Assembly: GCA_050633205.1 (NCBI GenBank)
Contig: JBOEGA010000033.1
Span: forward strand, 1 to 25,174
Length of the DNA stretch: 25,174 nucleotides
Direction: 5' to 3'
From: CBDHHC01 sp050633205
Lineage (GTDB): Bacteria; Pseudomonadota; Alphaproteobacteria; Rhizobiales; CBDHHC01
Positions 8,958 through 17,776 of this stretch are shown here, piece by piece (within the stretch, counting starts at the first letter, position 1; each line of letters begins with the position of its first letter). The translations under genes and the position numbers were made by a program. Below the pieces are notes generated by a model. The model made no database searches. It was not told where the DNA came from and saw only the letters and a list, made by a program, of their open reading frames with translations.

Positions 8958-10964
8958 GTGGGATCAGGGATCATGCTTTACGGGTTTAATACCGAAAAGG
9001 TCAGGAATGCTTACATAGCCTTACTGGCGATGACTATATTGACTGCCATTGCATCCTATACATTTTACCAAAGCTATAGTAACAGGACCGCCGTGCTTAG
9101 CCATGCTGCGGCTTTAAGTAAAGAGCAGGTTAAGATATCCGAGAATATCAGTGTTCTTCTGAATATCCTTGCCACCACTCCTGAAAATCAGAATAAAAAG
9201 GCGATCTTCAAGCAGCTCTCTGCTCAGGCTTACCAGATAAGCTCAAATCAGTTTAACCTGACCAAGCTGGAGCCGGGTTATAAGGTTCCGACTCTCCAGG
9301 AAGCTATTGCCAAGCTAAAGTACATATCCCCCAAGCAGGCGGACCAGACGTCGATAACGGAGCTTGCTGCTGTTTTTACCGGATTAAGCGGACCATTACA
9401 AAAATACGAGCAGGAATTCAGTAACAAAAGGACCGCAATTTCTTCACAGGCCAATAAAACTCATCTGATTTTACTGGCGGCATTCCTTACGCTTATTGGC
9501 CTACAGGGTGTTCTGGTCTTTTACCCGTCCTATTTGGAGCTGCAAAAGAATTTTCAGAAAGTAAAGAAAACAAAACAAGATTTAAACTATGCAACAACTC
9601 ATGACCCGATAACCGGTCTGCTGAACAGGCGTGAAGGTGAAAAAACCTTAAACTGGTCGATATCCAATGCGCAGGAAAAGCGTAAAATGGTTGGTCTGTT
9701 TCATATAGATATTGATGACTTCAAAGTAATTAATGAAAAAATGGGTCATGCGGCAGGAGATAACCTTCTGCATCAGACGGCACAGAGATTACTGACTACA
9801 TTCCGTAAAACAGACACTGTTGCCCGTATGGGAGGAGATGAATTTCTTGTAATCATCCCAAACCTTGATTGCGAAGAAACACTGACTAATCTTGCTGACA
9901 AGCTACTTGATGTATTCTCTGTTCCCTACCAACTGATTGGGTCTCAGGAAACAAATGTTACAACCAGTATCGGGATGGCCTGCTACCCTGATGATGCCAG
10001 AAACCCTCAGGAACTTATGGTTGCTTCTGATATGGCATTGAGAAAAGCCAAGGAAGAAGGCAAAAAGCAACATACCCGCTTTAACAACTCCATGAAGTCA
10101 GACTTTAACAAAAAGATGGCTATATGTGACCGTATAGATTCAGCACTGCAAAACAAAGAGTTTGAGGTCTTTTATCATCCACAGGTTCATATGGATTCAG
10201 GATGCGTTACAGGAATTGAAGCTCTGGTGCGCTGGAGAGATCCGGAGAACGGTCTTCGCAGTCCCGGCAGCTTTATTGAAACCATAGAGGCTTCCGGCTA
10301 TATGAGCAAACTTGGCTCATATATTCTTGACAGAGCGATATCAGATGCAACCCGCTGGCATGAGCAGAATATTAATTTCGGACGTATTGCCCTGAATATG
10401 TCTTCAGTTCAGTTAAACGATATTGGACTGGTTAATCAATTACTTGACAGCCTTATGAGACACCGGCTACCGCCAAGATATCTGTCAATAGAAATCCTTG
10501 AGAATGTCGTCATGACTGGCCAGGAACACAGGTTCAAGCAACTCATTGATGAGCTCAATGATCTTGATATTCATGTTGAGCTTGATGACTTTGGCACAGG
10601 TCATGCCTCACTTTATAATCTTAAACAGTTCTCTATCAACCGGATCAAGCTGGATTGTGATTTTATTTCCGATATAGAAACCAATGATAAACAACGCAGC
10701 ATTGTTGAGGGACTGGTAAAAATCATTAATAATATTGGACTGGAGATAATTGCAGAAGGTGTGGAAACCACTCAACAGGCCGTGATGCTTAAGGAGTGGG
10801 GATGCCAGCACGCGCAGGGGTTCCTCTACACCAAGCCACTCCCATTTGACGAAATGACAGATTATCTTAAACAGGCTGACTATAAACGACGCCTTGATGC
10901 CCTGCAGAACTTTTCAGAAACAACTGAAGAGCAGATCCCCATGCAACAGATTGGTACTGCATAA
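8958..10964 (+). CDS. Membrane-bound GGDEF-EAL dual-domain c-di-GMP signalling protein
   Basis: A 668-residue inner-membrane protein. Two transmembrane helices (about 15-38 and 167-192) bracket a periplasmic sensor-like segment of about 130 residues without recognised motifs. A diguanylate cyclase domain follows (about 205-375), with DPITGLLNRREG, an intact GGDEF (G292-F296) and an I-site R283-x-x-D286 for product inhibition. The phosphodiesterase domain (about 385-645) has EAL at E421-L423, DDFGTGHASL and EIIAEGVET, so most catalytic residues are present, although ILEN replaces the commoner I-T-E-S form. Both activities may be real; which dominates cannot be told. Start: GTG 8958, or more likely ATG 8973 (residue 6), which has GGGAT at better spacing. 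The Amt-kinase gene follows 113 bases downstream on the same strand. Confidence 0.92.
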   Translation: MGSGIMLYGFNTEKVRNAYIALLAMTILTAIASYTFYQSYSNRTAVLSHAAALSKEQVKISENISVLLNILATTPENQNKKAIFKQLSAQAYQISSNQFNLTKLEPGYKVPTLQEAIAKLKYISPKQADQTSITELAAVFTGLSGPLQKYEQEFSNKRTAISSQANKTHLILLAAFLTLIGLQGVLVFYPSYLELQKNFQKVKKTKQDLNYATTHDPITGLLNRREGEKTLNWSISNAQEKRKMVGLFHIDIDDFKVINEKMGHAAGDNLLHQTAQRLLTTFRKTDTVARMGGDEFLVIIPNLDCEETLTNLADKLLDVFSVPYQLIGSQETNVTTSIGMACYPDDARNPQELMVASDMALRKAKEEGKKQHTRFNNSMKSDFNKKMAICDRIDSALQNKEFEVFYHPQVHMDSGCVTGIEALVRWRDPENGLRSPGSFIETIEASGYMSKLGSYILDRAISDATRWHEQNINFGRIALNMSSVQLNDIGLVNQLLDSLMRHRLPPRYLSIEILENVVMTGQEHRFKQLIDELNDLDIHVELDDFGTGHASLYNLKQFSINRIKLDCDFISDIETNDKQRSIVEGLVKIINNIGLEIIAEGVETTQQAVMLKEWGCQHAQGFLYTKPLPFDEMTDYLKQADYKRRLDALQNFSETTEEQIPMQQIGTA

Positions 10965-11077
10965 CAAAAAGCAGTTCCATATACCCTGTTATATTCACAC
11001 TTTATTGTACATAATCGCTTATATTACACCCTGGTCGGAACCTGTTAATTTCAGTAATATTTCATCAGGGTATCAAC

Positions 11078-13141
11078 GTGTTAAGTGAAGCGTTAACAAA
11101 CCTTAAAGCACATGGGGGAGCCTATCAAAACCTGGTCACAAACTCTTTAAGTGGCCACGAATACTGGGGGTTTACGACCGCGACAGTTACTACATCCGGC
11201 TCAGCTGATATAAACGCACTCTGGATAACCACAGCAACCTTCCTTGTTCTGTTTATGCAGATTGGCTTTCTCGCACTTGAATCAGGGTGGGTACGCTCAA
11301 AGAACAGCATAAGCGTCGCTCAACGCAACCTTGCAGATTTTTGTATCTGCTTCCTGATATTTTACATGTTTGGCTACATGTTTGCTTTTGGCTCCAGTCA
11401 GGGCGGGTTATTTGGCTGGAACTGGTCAGAACATTCAAAAATGATTGACGACCATATTGATCATTTTCTGTTTCAGGCAGTCTTTGCCGGTGCTGCAGTC
11501 ACCATTGCCTCAGGCACGCTGGCTGAGCGTATGAGCTTCAAATCCTATCTAGTGCTTGCAGCTATCACATCCTTTATTCTCTACCCTCTTGTTTGCCACT
11601 GGGCATGGGGGAATTCCATAGATAAAGAAAACACTGCATGGCTTTCATCTCTGGGCTTTGTTGACTTTGCAGGTTCAACGGTTGTCCACTCTACGGGAGG
11701 ATGGATTGCGTTTGCATGTGCCATATTACTTGGTCCCCGGGCAGATAAATTTGATAAAGATGGCAACCCTGTAGCACTGCCCTGCCACAGTATGGTCCTG
11801 GCCGGGATAGGAGCACTAATACTTCTGATAAGCTGGATTGGCTTCAATGCGGGGACCTCCCAGGTTGGCTCTCCGGTGTTCAAGCATATCATACTGAATA
11901 CACTTCTTGCCGGCTCATCCGGCATGTTAGCGGCACTGGTCTTTGGCGCTTTTATGGATAAATCTTTTGAACCCAAAAGAACCACAAACGGCCTGCTGGG
12001 AGGACTGGTTGGTGTCACAGCATCCTGCCATGCGATTGACGCGAACAGTGCGATTATGATCGGATTGATCTGCGGTATAATCGTCTGCCTGTCTGAAGAT
12101 TTTATTGAGCGTAAACTTAAAGTAGACGATGTTGTCGGTGCGGTTTCAGTACATGGTGTATGCGGAGCTGTGGGCACAATATTATTCGCGGTTCTTGCTC
12201 CTTTGGAAAGCCTGCCAACAGGCAACCGTATAACCCAGATCGGTGTGCAGACATTTGGTGTCGCTGTTGTGTTCACATATGTATTTTGTCTGGGCTATAT
12301 GCTTCTTACCATACTCAATAACTTTATTCCGCTGAGAATAACCCGGGAAAACGAAGAGCGCGGATCAAATCTGGCTGAACATAATATTACTCTGGAAACA
12401 GAAATGCTGCTGGAGAGTGAGAGAGCTGTGAATGAAGAGCAAAAGCAGTTCATTCGCATGGCCACACATGAATTCAGAACACCACTTTCAATAATCGATA
12501 CCCTTTCCCAGAATCTGAAACGCCGCTGGCATAAGTTCAGTCAGGAAAAGGCTACGGAAAAAATTGATGGGATACAAAAGGCCGTAAAGCGTCTTACAAA
12601 CCTTATTGATACTGTCCTGAATGCCGGGAAAGCCGAACACGGCAATATCCAGTATAATCCGGAGCCCGTTCAGGTTACGGCATATCTTCATGAGAAGCTT
12701 GAGCAGTTTAAACTTATGGCCGAGCGACATGAGATAACGCTCAACCTGAATGATACTGAAAGTGCTATTATACAGGCAGATACAAGCCTGATGGATAACA
12801 TCCTCGACAATCTGGTATCAAACGCGATTAAATATTCTCCGGATGCAGATCGTATTGACATCAATGTATCCAGATCTGCGAGAAACCTGACAATCGAGGT
12901 TCGTGATTATGGCCTGGGAATTCCGAAAGATGAATTGCCGAAAATGTTTGGGAAATATTTCAGGGCCTCAACCTCTGCTGGTATTGGTGGGACTGGTATC
13001 GGCCTGACAGTTGTAAAGAAATTCGTAGAGATGCATGATGGCACAATCAGTCTCGAAAGTACTCTCGGAGAGGGAACCAGCTTTATACTGACCTTCCCTC
13101 TCGACGAACAGGAAAGAGCTAAATTAATAGCCCGGATCTGA
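11078..13141 (+). CDS. Ammonium transporter fused to histidine kinase (Amt-HK)
   Basis: A 687-residue fusion. Residues about 45-410 form an Amt/Rh ammonium channel domain with about 11 membrane helices, the twin pore histidines H204 (STVVHSTGG) and H359 (VSVHGVCG) and the conserved D196. By eye, threonine (FNAGTS) stands where E. coli AmtB has Ser219 at the ammonium recruitment site. After a linker, a cytoplasmic kinase follows: H-box with phosphoacceptor H464 (HEFRTP), N-box (DNILDNLVSNAIKYSPD), and ATP-lid glycine motifs (RDYGLGIP, GGTGIGLTVVKKF). Such fusions are known; Ks-Amt5 of Kuenenia acts as an ammonium sensor/transducer. No response regulator is encoded in this window, so the kinase is orphan here. 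The GTG start has CAGGG seven bases upstream. It converges on acuI with a 15-base gap. Confidence 0.93.
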   Translation: MLSEALTNLKAHGGAYQNLVTNSLSGHEYWGFTTATVTTSGSADINALWITTATFLVLFMQIGFLALESGWVRSKNSISVAQRNLADFCICFLIFYMFGYMFAFGSSQGGLFGWNWSEHSKMIDDHIDHFLFQAVFAGAAVTIASGTLAERMSFKSYLVLAAITSFILYPLVCHWAWGNSIDKENTAWLSSLGFVDFAGSTVVHSTGGWIAFACAILLGPRADKFDKDGNPVALPCHSMVLAGIGALILLISWIGFNAGTSQVGSPVFKHIILNTLLAGSSGMLAALVFGAFMDKSFEPKRTTNGLLGGLVGVTASCHAIDANSAIMIGLICGIIVCLSEDFIERKLKVDDVVGAVSVHGVCGAVGTILFAVLAPLESLPTGNRITQIGVQTFGVAVVFTYVFCLGYMLLTILNNFIPLRITRENEERGSNLAEHNITLETEMLLESERAVNEEQKQFIRMATHEFRTPLSIIDTLSQNLKRRWHKFSQEKATEKIDGIQKAVKRLTNLIDTVLNAGKAEHGNIQYNPEPVQVTAYLHEKLEQFKLMAERHEITLNLNDTESAIIQADTSLMDNILDNLVSNAIKYSPDADRIDINVSRSARNLTIEVRDYGLGIPKDELPKMFGKYFRASTSAGIGGTGIGLTVVKKFVEMHDGTISLESTLGEGTSFILTFPLDEQERAKLIARI

Positions 13142-13156
13142 AACAGGTTTCAGAGA

Positions 13157-14155
13157 TTATGCGTTAACATCGATTACAACGCGGCCACGAACACTGCCAG
13201 TCATAATAGCCTTGCCAACATCAAGAGCTCCGGCAAGTCCCGTGGTCTCAACACTGGCAGCCAGCAGATCTTTTGGCAGCAGCTCTGCCAGCCTGTCCCA
13301 AGCTCTCTGCCTGCGCTCTACGGGTGCCATGACGGAATCTACCCCGGCAAGAGTAATACCACGCAAAATAAATGGTGCAACAGATGCTGGCAGGTCCATG
13401 CTTTGTGCAAGACCACAGGCAGCGACAACACCATCATAGCGTATCTGACTGATTACGTTCGCCAGCATACTGCCCCCGGCAACATCAACCGCAGCAGCAT
13501 ATGTTTCCCGGTTAAGCGGACGGGGCTTTCCTGACAGACTTTCCCTGTCTACCAGAGTGCTGGCACCAAGTCCTTTGAGATAGGCTTCCTCTTCCATGCG
13601 CCCGGTTGCTGCATGAACATCATAACCAAGTTTCGCCAGCAACATGATAGCTACGCTGCCAACTCCACCTGATGCGCCAGTCACCAGTATTGGACCGTCA
13701 GCAGGTTTCACACCGTGATCTTCTATTTTCTGCACACAAAGCATTGCAGTATAACCGGCAGTACCCAGCGCCATGCATTCCTTAGCACTAAGACCTGCAG
13801 GCTTTTTAATCAGCCAGTCACCATTCACGCGCGCCTTCTGTGCAAGACCGCCATGATGCTTTTCACCAACACCCCAGCCGTTTAAAACAACTTCATCACC
13901 GACTTTATAGACATCATTCGTGCTGGAAGTGACTGTACCTGAAAAATCAATACCCGGAACAAGCGGCCACACACGTGCAATCGGTGCACTGTTTGTTATA
14001 GCCAGGCCGTCCTTGTAATTGATTGTGGAATAGGCAACGTCAACCGTTACATCCCCTTCCATCAGATCACTGTCAGTCAATTCCTTAATGCTACAGACAA
14101 CTCCATCATCGCCTTTTTCAAGTACTACTGCTTTAAACGTTTCATTTGCAGTCAC
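13157..14155 (-). CDS. acuI: Acrylyl-CoA reductase (NADPH), AcuI/YhdH family
   Basis: A medium-chain dehydrogenase/reductase of about 332 residues that reduces acryloyl-CoA to propionyl-CoA with NADPH. Family landmarks are STINYKDGLAI near residue 45, VPGIDFSGTV near 68, the glycine-rich cofactor loop VTGASGGVGSVA near 155, and the C-terminal VRGRVVIDV. There are no structural-zinc cysteines, as expected for the AcuI/YhdH clade. The open frame extends to a TTG at 14161, but AAAGGAG at 14163-14169 lies one base from that codon and seven from GTG 14155, so GTG 14155 is chosen. prpE ends about 17 bases upstream on the same strand, so the two are one operon. Together they convert acrylate or propionate to propionyl-CoA. 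Confidence 0.88.
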   Translation of the reverse strand: MTANETFKAVVLEKGDDGVVCSIKELTDSDLMEGDVTVDVAYSTINYKDGLAITNSAPIARVWPLVPGIDFSGTVTSSTNDVYKVGDEVVLNGWGVGEKHHGGLAQKARVNGDWLIKKPAGLSAKECMALGTAGYTAMLCVQKIEDHGVKPADGPILVTGASGGVGSVAIMLLAKLGYDVHAATGRMEEEAYLKGLGASTLVDRESLSGKPRPLNRETYAAAVDVAGGSMLANVISQIRYDGVVAACGLAQSMDLPASVAPFILRGITLAGVDSVMAPVERRQRAWDRLAELLPKDLLAASVETTGLAGALDVGKAIMTGSVRGRVVIDVNA

Positions 14156-14172
14156 AAGCAAACTCCTTTGCC

Positions 14173-16176
14173 TTATTTATCATTATCATTTTTCTGAGGA
14201 TATCCCAGTTTTTCAAGCGCTACAGTGATTTCATCCAGAATAACCGGATCATCAATCGTAGCTGGCATATTCCATTCCTTACCGTCAGCAATCTTCGCCA
14301 TCACGCCACGAAGAATTTTGCCAGATCTGGTCTTGGGCAGTCTCTGCACCACAGTAACCAGCTTGAATGCAGCAACAGGACCAATCTCCTGCCTGACACT
14401 GTCTATAACCTGCTTCGCAATTTCTGCATGATCAGTAGTACATCCTGCATTCAGACAGACAAATCCCATAGGCAGTTGCCCCTTAAGACTGTCTGCAACA
14501 CCGATCACAGCACATTCTGCAACATCCGGATGCGAAGATAATACTTCCTCCATTGCTCCGGTAGATAATCTGTGTCCGGCAACATTAATCACATCATCCG
14601 TACGGGCCATAATATACAGATAACCGTCAGCATCCTTATAACCCGCATCCCCGGTCTGATAATAGCCGGGAAATGCTTCGAGATATGCTGATTTAAATCT
14701 CTCCTCCGCATTCCACAAGGTCGGGAAAGCTCCGGGAGGAAGTGGAAGTTTGATAGTAATAGCACCAAGCACCCCCTCCTCAACCTCTTTTCCATCATCA
14801 TCAAGAATGCAGATTTCATATCCGGGCATGGGCACTGCAGGTGAACCAAGCTTAACAGGAAGCATTTCAATTCCGATAGGATTGCCTGCAATTGTCCACC
14901 CTGTTTCAGTCTGCCACCAGTGATCAATAACGGGTACTTTCAACTGATCCTGCGCCCATTTTATTGTATCGGGATCTGCGCGTTCTCCCGCCAGAAATAA
15001 CGTTTTCAGGCAGTTAAGATCATATTTCCTGACAAACTCACCTGTTGGGTCTTCACGCTTGATAGCCCTGAAAGCAGTCGGTGCCGTAAACAGCACCTTC
15101 ACATTATGCTCCTGAATCACGCGCCAGAAAACGCCTGCATCAGGTGTTCCAATCGGCTTGCCTTCAAATAGAACGGTTGTACATCCCGCCAGCAGTGGAG
15201 CATAGGTAATATAACTGTGGCCAACAACCCAGCCCACATCAGAAGCAGCCCAGTATACATCCCCCGGTTCAACGCCGTAGATATTCTTCATCGTCCAGTT
15301 CAGCGCAACCATATGCCCTGCACTGTCACGCACAACCCCTTTCGGCTGGCCTGTCGTGCCCGAGGTATATAAAATATAAAGCGGATCGGTTCCCAGAAGA
15401 GGCACACAATCTATCGGCTGAATGTCTTTTAAAAAATCAGACCACTCATAGTCAAAACCGTCCTTCAGTTGCGCCAGAGCTTCTTCACGCTGATATATCA
15501 CACAGAATTCGGGATCATGTTCCGCCAGTCGGATGGCCTCATCAAGCAATGGTTTATATTCAACCACCCTGCCCGGCTCTATTCCGCACGAACCGGCAAT
15601 AATGGCCTTCGGTTTGGCATCATCAATGCGAACGGCCAGCTCTTTGGCTGCGAAACCTCCAAACACCACAGAATGAACCGCTCCAATTCTTGCACAGGCC
15701 AACATAGCAAAAATCGCTTCCGGGATCATGGGCATGTAAATAATAACCCGGTCTCCCTTCTCAATCCCGCGAAGAGAAAGCGCTCCTGCCAGTAACGACA
15801 CTTCCTTCAGTAATTCGAGATAGGAAATCTTGAGCTGGGTTCCTGTAATCGGGCTGTCATAAATAATCGCCAGCTGCTCGCCACGACCGCTCTGGACATG
15901 CCGGTCAACCGCATTCCAGCAGGTATTGCCCAGGGCATCGGGAAACCATCGCTGAGGATCTTTAGTGTGATCCAGCGCCTTGTTAGGTGGCCTGAACCAG
16001 TCAATCTGCTCCGCCTGCTCCAGCCAGAACCCTTCAGGATCACTCTGCCACTTCTTGTAAACATCCTGATAAGTAACAGCAGAGCATTTTTTATTATTTG
16101 TGTAAGAATTGTTTTGCATATCTGTTTCTGCCGAAGAAAACATTCTGGCTATTGAATTAAAAATCGAGTTGGACAT
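14173..16176 (-). CDS. prpE: Propionate--CoA ligase (propionyl-CoA synthetase)
   Basis: A 667-residue acyl-CoA synthetase of the acetyl/propionyl-CoA synthetase group that activates propionate with ATP and CoA through an acyl-adenylate. The ACAS N-terminal domain is near residues 40-95 (VYKKWQSDPEGFW is typical of PrpE). The AMP-binding signature YILYTSGTTGQPKG is at about 268-281. YQTGDAGYKDADGYLYIMAR and DDVINVAGHRLSTG mark the hinge and A8 region, and the adenylation-essential lysine is K620 (KTRSGKILRG). The first 19 residues are an extra extension, but the ATG is supported by GAGG eight bases upstream. It is the first gene of a prpE-acuI operon, divergent from an ScfR-type regulator, with a long leader hairpin just before the ribosome site. 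A close acetyl-CoA synthetase homologue is the only alternative. Confidence 0.92.
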   Translation of the reverse strand: MSNSIFNSIARMFSSAETDMQNNSYTNNKKCSAVTYQDVYKKWQSDPEGFWLEQAEQIDWFRPPNKALDHTKDPQRWFPDALGNTCWNAVDRHVQSGRGEQLAIIYDSPITGTQLKISYLELLKEVSLLAGALSLRGIEKGDRVIIYMPMIPEAIFAMLACARIGAVHSVVFGGFAAKELAVRIDDAKPKAIIAGSCGIEPGRVVEYKPLLDEAIRLAEHDPEFCVIYQREEALAQLKDGFDYEWSDFLKDIQPIDCVPLLGTDPLYILYTSGTTGQPKGVVRDSAGHMVALNWTMKNIYGVEPGDVYWAASDVGWVVGHSYITYAPLLAGCTTVLFEGKPIGTPDAGVFWRVIQEHNVKVLFTAPTAFRAIKREDPTGEFVRKYDLNCLKTLFLAGERADPDTIKWAQDQLKVPVIDHWWQTETGWTIAGNPIGIEMLPVKLGSPAVPMPGYEICILDDDGKEVEEGVLGAITIKLPLPPGAFPTLWNAEERFKSAYLEAFPGYYQTGDAGYKDADGYLYIMARTDDVINVAGHRLSTGAMEEVLSSHPDVAECAVIGVADSLKGQLPMGFVCLNAGCTTDHAEIAKQVIDSVRQEIGPVAAFKLVTVVQRLPKTRSGKILRGVMAKIADGKEWNMPATIDDPVILDEITVALEKLGYPQKNDNDK

Positions 16177-16188
16177 TGACGGTTCCTC

Positions 16189-16260
16189 AAGTTTTATTTA
16201 GGCGCCCGAATAGCTAAACAGGGAGTTTGAACAGTATCCGGGCCGAGGCCAATAAAACTT
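16189..16260 (-). promoter_or_regulatory. Long inverted repeat in the prpE leader, abutting its Shine-Dalgarno
   Basis: AAGTTTTATT (16189-16198) and AATAAAACTT (16251-16260) are perfect 10-base inverted arms, with inner GCCCG/CGGGC pairing (16204-16208 with 16239-16243). In a prpE transcript this would fold into a hairpin ending immediately before the Shine-Dalgarno complement at 16184-16188. It could modulate prpE translation, or be paired operator sites for the divergent regulator. Function is inferred only. Confidence 0.4.
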
Positions 16261-16297
16261 TGGTTATAGTAACATAGATATCCCAGTGTATTTAAGG

Positions 16298-16326
16298 TTG
16301 ATCAGGCAGAATTGTGCATTTATACT
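16298..16326 (+). promoter_or_regulatory. Candidate sigma-70 promoter of the ScfR-type regulator
   Basis: TTGATC (16298-16303), a 17-base spacer and TATACT (16321-16326) closely match a housekeeping promoter. Transcription would begin near 16333, about 25 bases before the ATG at 16358 and just upstream of the TTGC-N6-GCAA palindrome. Confidence 0.5.
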
Positions 16327-16341
16327 ATTCTTAACTGTAAA

Positions 16342-16355
16342 TTGCGAAATTGCAA
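16342..16355. promoter_or_regulatory. Operator-like palindrome TTGC-N6-GCAA before the regulator start
   Basis: TTGCGAAATTGCAA is an inverted repeat (TTGC/GCAA arms, six-base centre) ending two bases before the ATG at 16358, just where a Shine-Dalgarno would stand. Regulators of the RamB/PrpR/ScfR group bind TTTGCAAA-like sites, so autoregulation by the adjacent gene product is a reasonable inference. A repressor here would sit just downstream of the predicted start of transcription. Confidence 0.45.
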
Positions 16356-16357
16356 AA

Positions 16358-17776
16358 ATGAGAACTCAAAAACTGTTTATTGGCCGCAAGATTAAAGATC
16401 TTCGCCTTGCTTCTTCCCTGACGCAGACAGCTCTGGCTGAGCGTCTTGGCATTTCCACAAGCTACCTCAACCAGATTGAGAACAACCAGCGCCCTGTTTC
16501 AGCAACTGTCCTGCTGTCACTGGCTGAATGCTTTAACCTCAATATCACTGAATTTTCAGTTAACGAGGGAGACCGCCTTGTCTCTGACCTGAAAGAAGCA
16601 CTGGCCGACCCCATCTTTTCAAATGTTGACCCAAGCCTTCAGGACCTCAAACTCGTAACCCAGAATGCCCCGGCAGTAGCCCATGCATTATTGGCTGCTC
16701 ATCAGGCCTACAGAAAAACCAATGAACAACTGGCCGAAATAGATGATACATTCGGCAGGGCCGGCGCCCTCAGCGACCCAACACCTTATGAAGAAGTCCG
16801 TGACTATTTTCACTATCTGGGAAACTATGTGGATGGCCTCGATCATGCGGCAGAAGACCTGGCCAGACAGATTACAGGCAACCCCAGCATTCATTTGTCC
16901 GATCTGGCAGGCTATATCGAACGAACTCATGACATCCGCATTATTCAGAACAGGAAAGTATCAGACAGTACAGCCCTGCGCATTTTTGATTCAAAAACCC
17001 GAACTCTCACTCTGAATCCGTCATTACCATACTCGACACAGCTCTTTCAGGTCGCCCACCAGCTGGCATTGATGGAACAGCCGAAACTCATCAACTCCAT
17101 CATAAAAGAAGCAGGCTTCCGCTCCAAAGACGCTGCGAACATCTGTAAAATGGGACTGGCAAATTACTATGCCGGCGCGTTGCTTATGCCCTACGGTGTT
17201 TTTGCAGAAACAGCCAGAAACCTGCGCCATGATATAGATCTGCTATCCAACCATTTCGGTGTCAGTCTTGAACAGATAGGCCACCGCCTGAGCACTCTCC
17301 AGCGCCCCAGCAATAAGGGAATACCCTTCTTCTTTGCGCGCGTTGACCAGGCCGGAAACATCACCAAAAGGCACAGCGCCACCAAACTGCAATTCGCACG
17401 ATCGGGAGCTGCCTGTCCTTTATGGAATGCTCATCAGGCTTTTGAAACGCCGGGCCGGATTATTACCCAGCTCGCTGAAACCCCGGACGGTGTCAGATAT
17501 CTCAGCATTGCCACAAGCATCAACAAACGCTCCGGCGGTTATCATAAACCTGTCCAACGCTTTGCTATCGCTCTTGGCTGCGAAATCGGCTATGCATCAG
17601 AACTGGTTTATGCAGACGATATGGACATCACCAAGACACAGAATTTCACCCCCATCGGTATTTCCTGCCGCATATGCGAAAGGGTTTCATGCCACCAACG
17701 AGCCATCCCGCCTCTGAAACGCAACCTGAAGATTGATCATAATGTCAGGGATACGATACCGTATAGTTTTGAGTGA
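16358..17776 (+). CDS. Short-chain fatty acyl transcriptional regulator (ScfR family, XRE-type)
   Basis: About 472 residues. An XRE helix-turn-helix occupies roughly residues 5-62 (GRKIKDLRLASSLTQTALAERLGISTSYLNQIENNQRPVS). An IrrE/ImmA-like middle region follows, then the family's C-terminal domain (DUF2083 type), with FARSGAACPLW and a cysteine cluster C437-x2-C440-x4-C445 (CRICERVSC). Members such as RamB and PrpR control acetate, propionate and glyoxylate metabolism, sense acyl-CoAs, and in mycobacterial PrpR bind an Fe-S cluster. The divergent prpE-acuI operon is therefore the obvious target. The open frame runs back to 16286, but homologues begin with M-R-(T)-Q-K-L-F-x-G, so ATG 16358 is chosen. 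No Shine-Dalgarno is visible because an operator-like palindrome occupies the site. Confidence 0.9.
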   Translation: MRTQKLFIGRKIKDLRLASSLTQTALAERLGISTSYLNQIENNQRPVSATVLLSLAECFNLNITEFSVNEGDRLVSDLKEALADPIFSNVDPSLQDLKLVTQNAPAVAHALLAAHQAYRKTNEQLAEIDDTFGRAGALSDPTPYEEVRDYFHYLGNYVDGLDHAAEDLARQITGNPSIHLSDLAGYIERTHDIRIIQNRKVSDSTALRIFDSKTRTLTLNPSLPYSTQLFQVAHQLALMEQPKLINSIIKEAGFRSKDAANICKMGLANYYAGALLMPYGVFAETARNLRHDIDLLSNHFGVSLEQIGHRLSTLQRPSNKGIPFFFARVDQAGNITKRHSATKLQFARSGAACPLWNAHQAFETPGRIITQLAETPDGVRYLSIATSINKRSGGYHKPVQRFAIALGCEIGYASELVYADDMDITKTQNFTPIGISCRICERVSCHQRAIPPLKRNLKIDHNVRDTIPYSFE

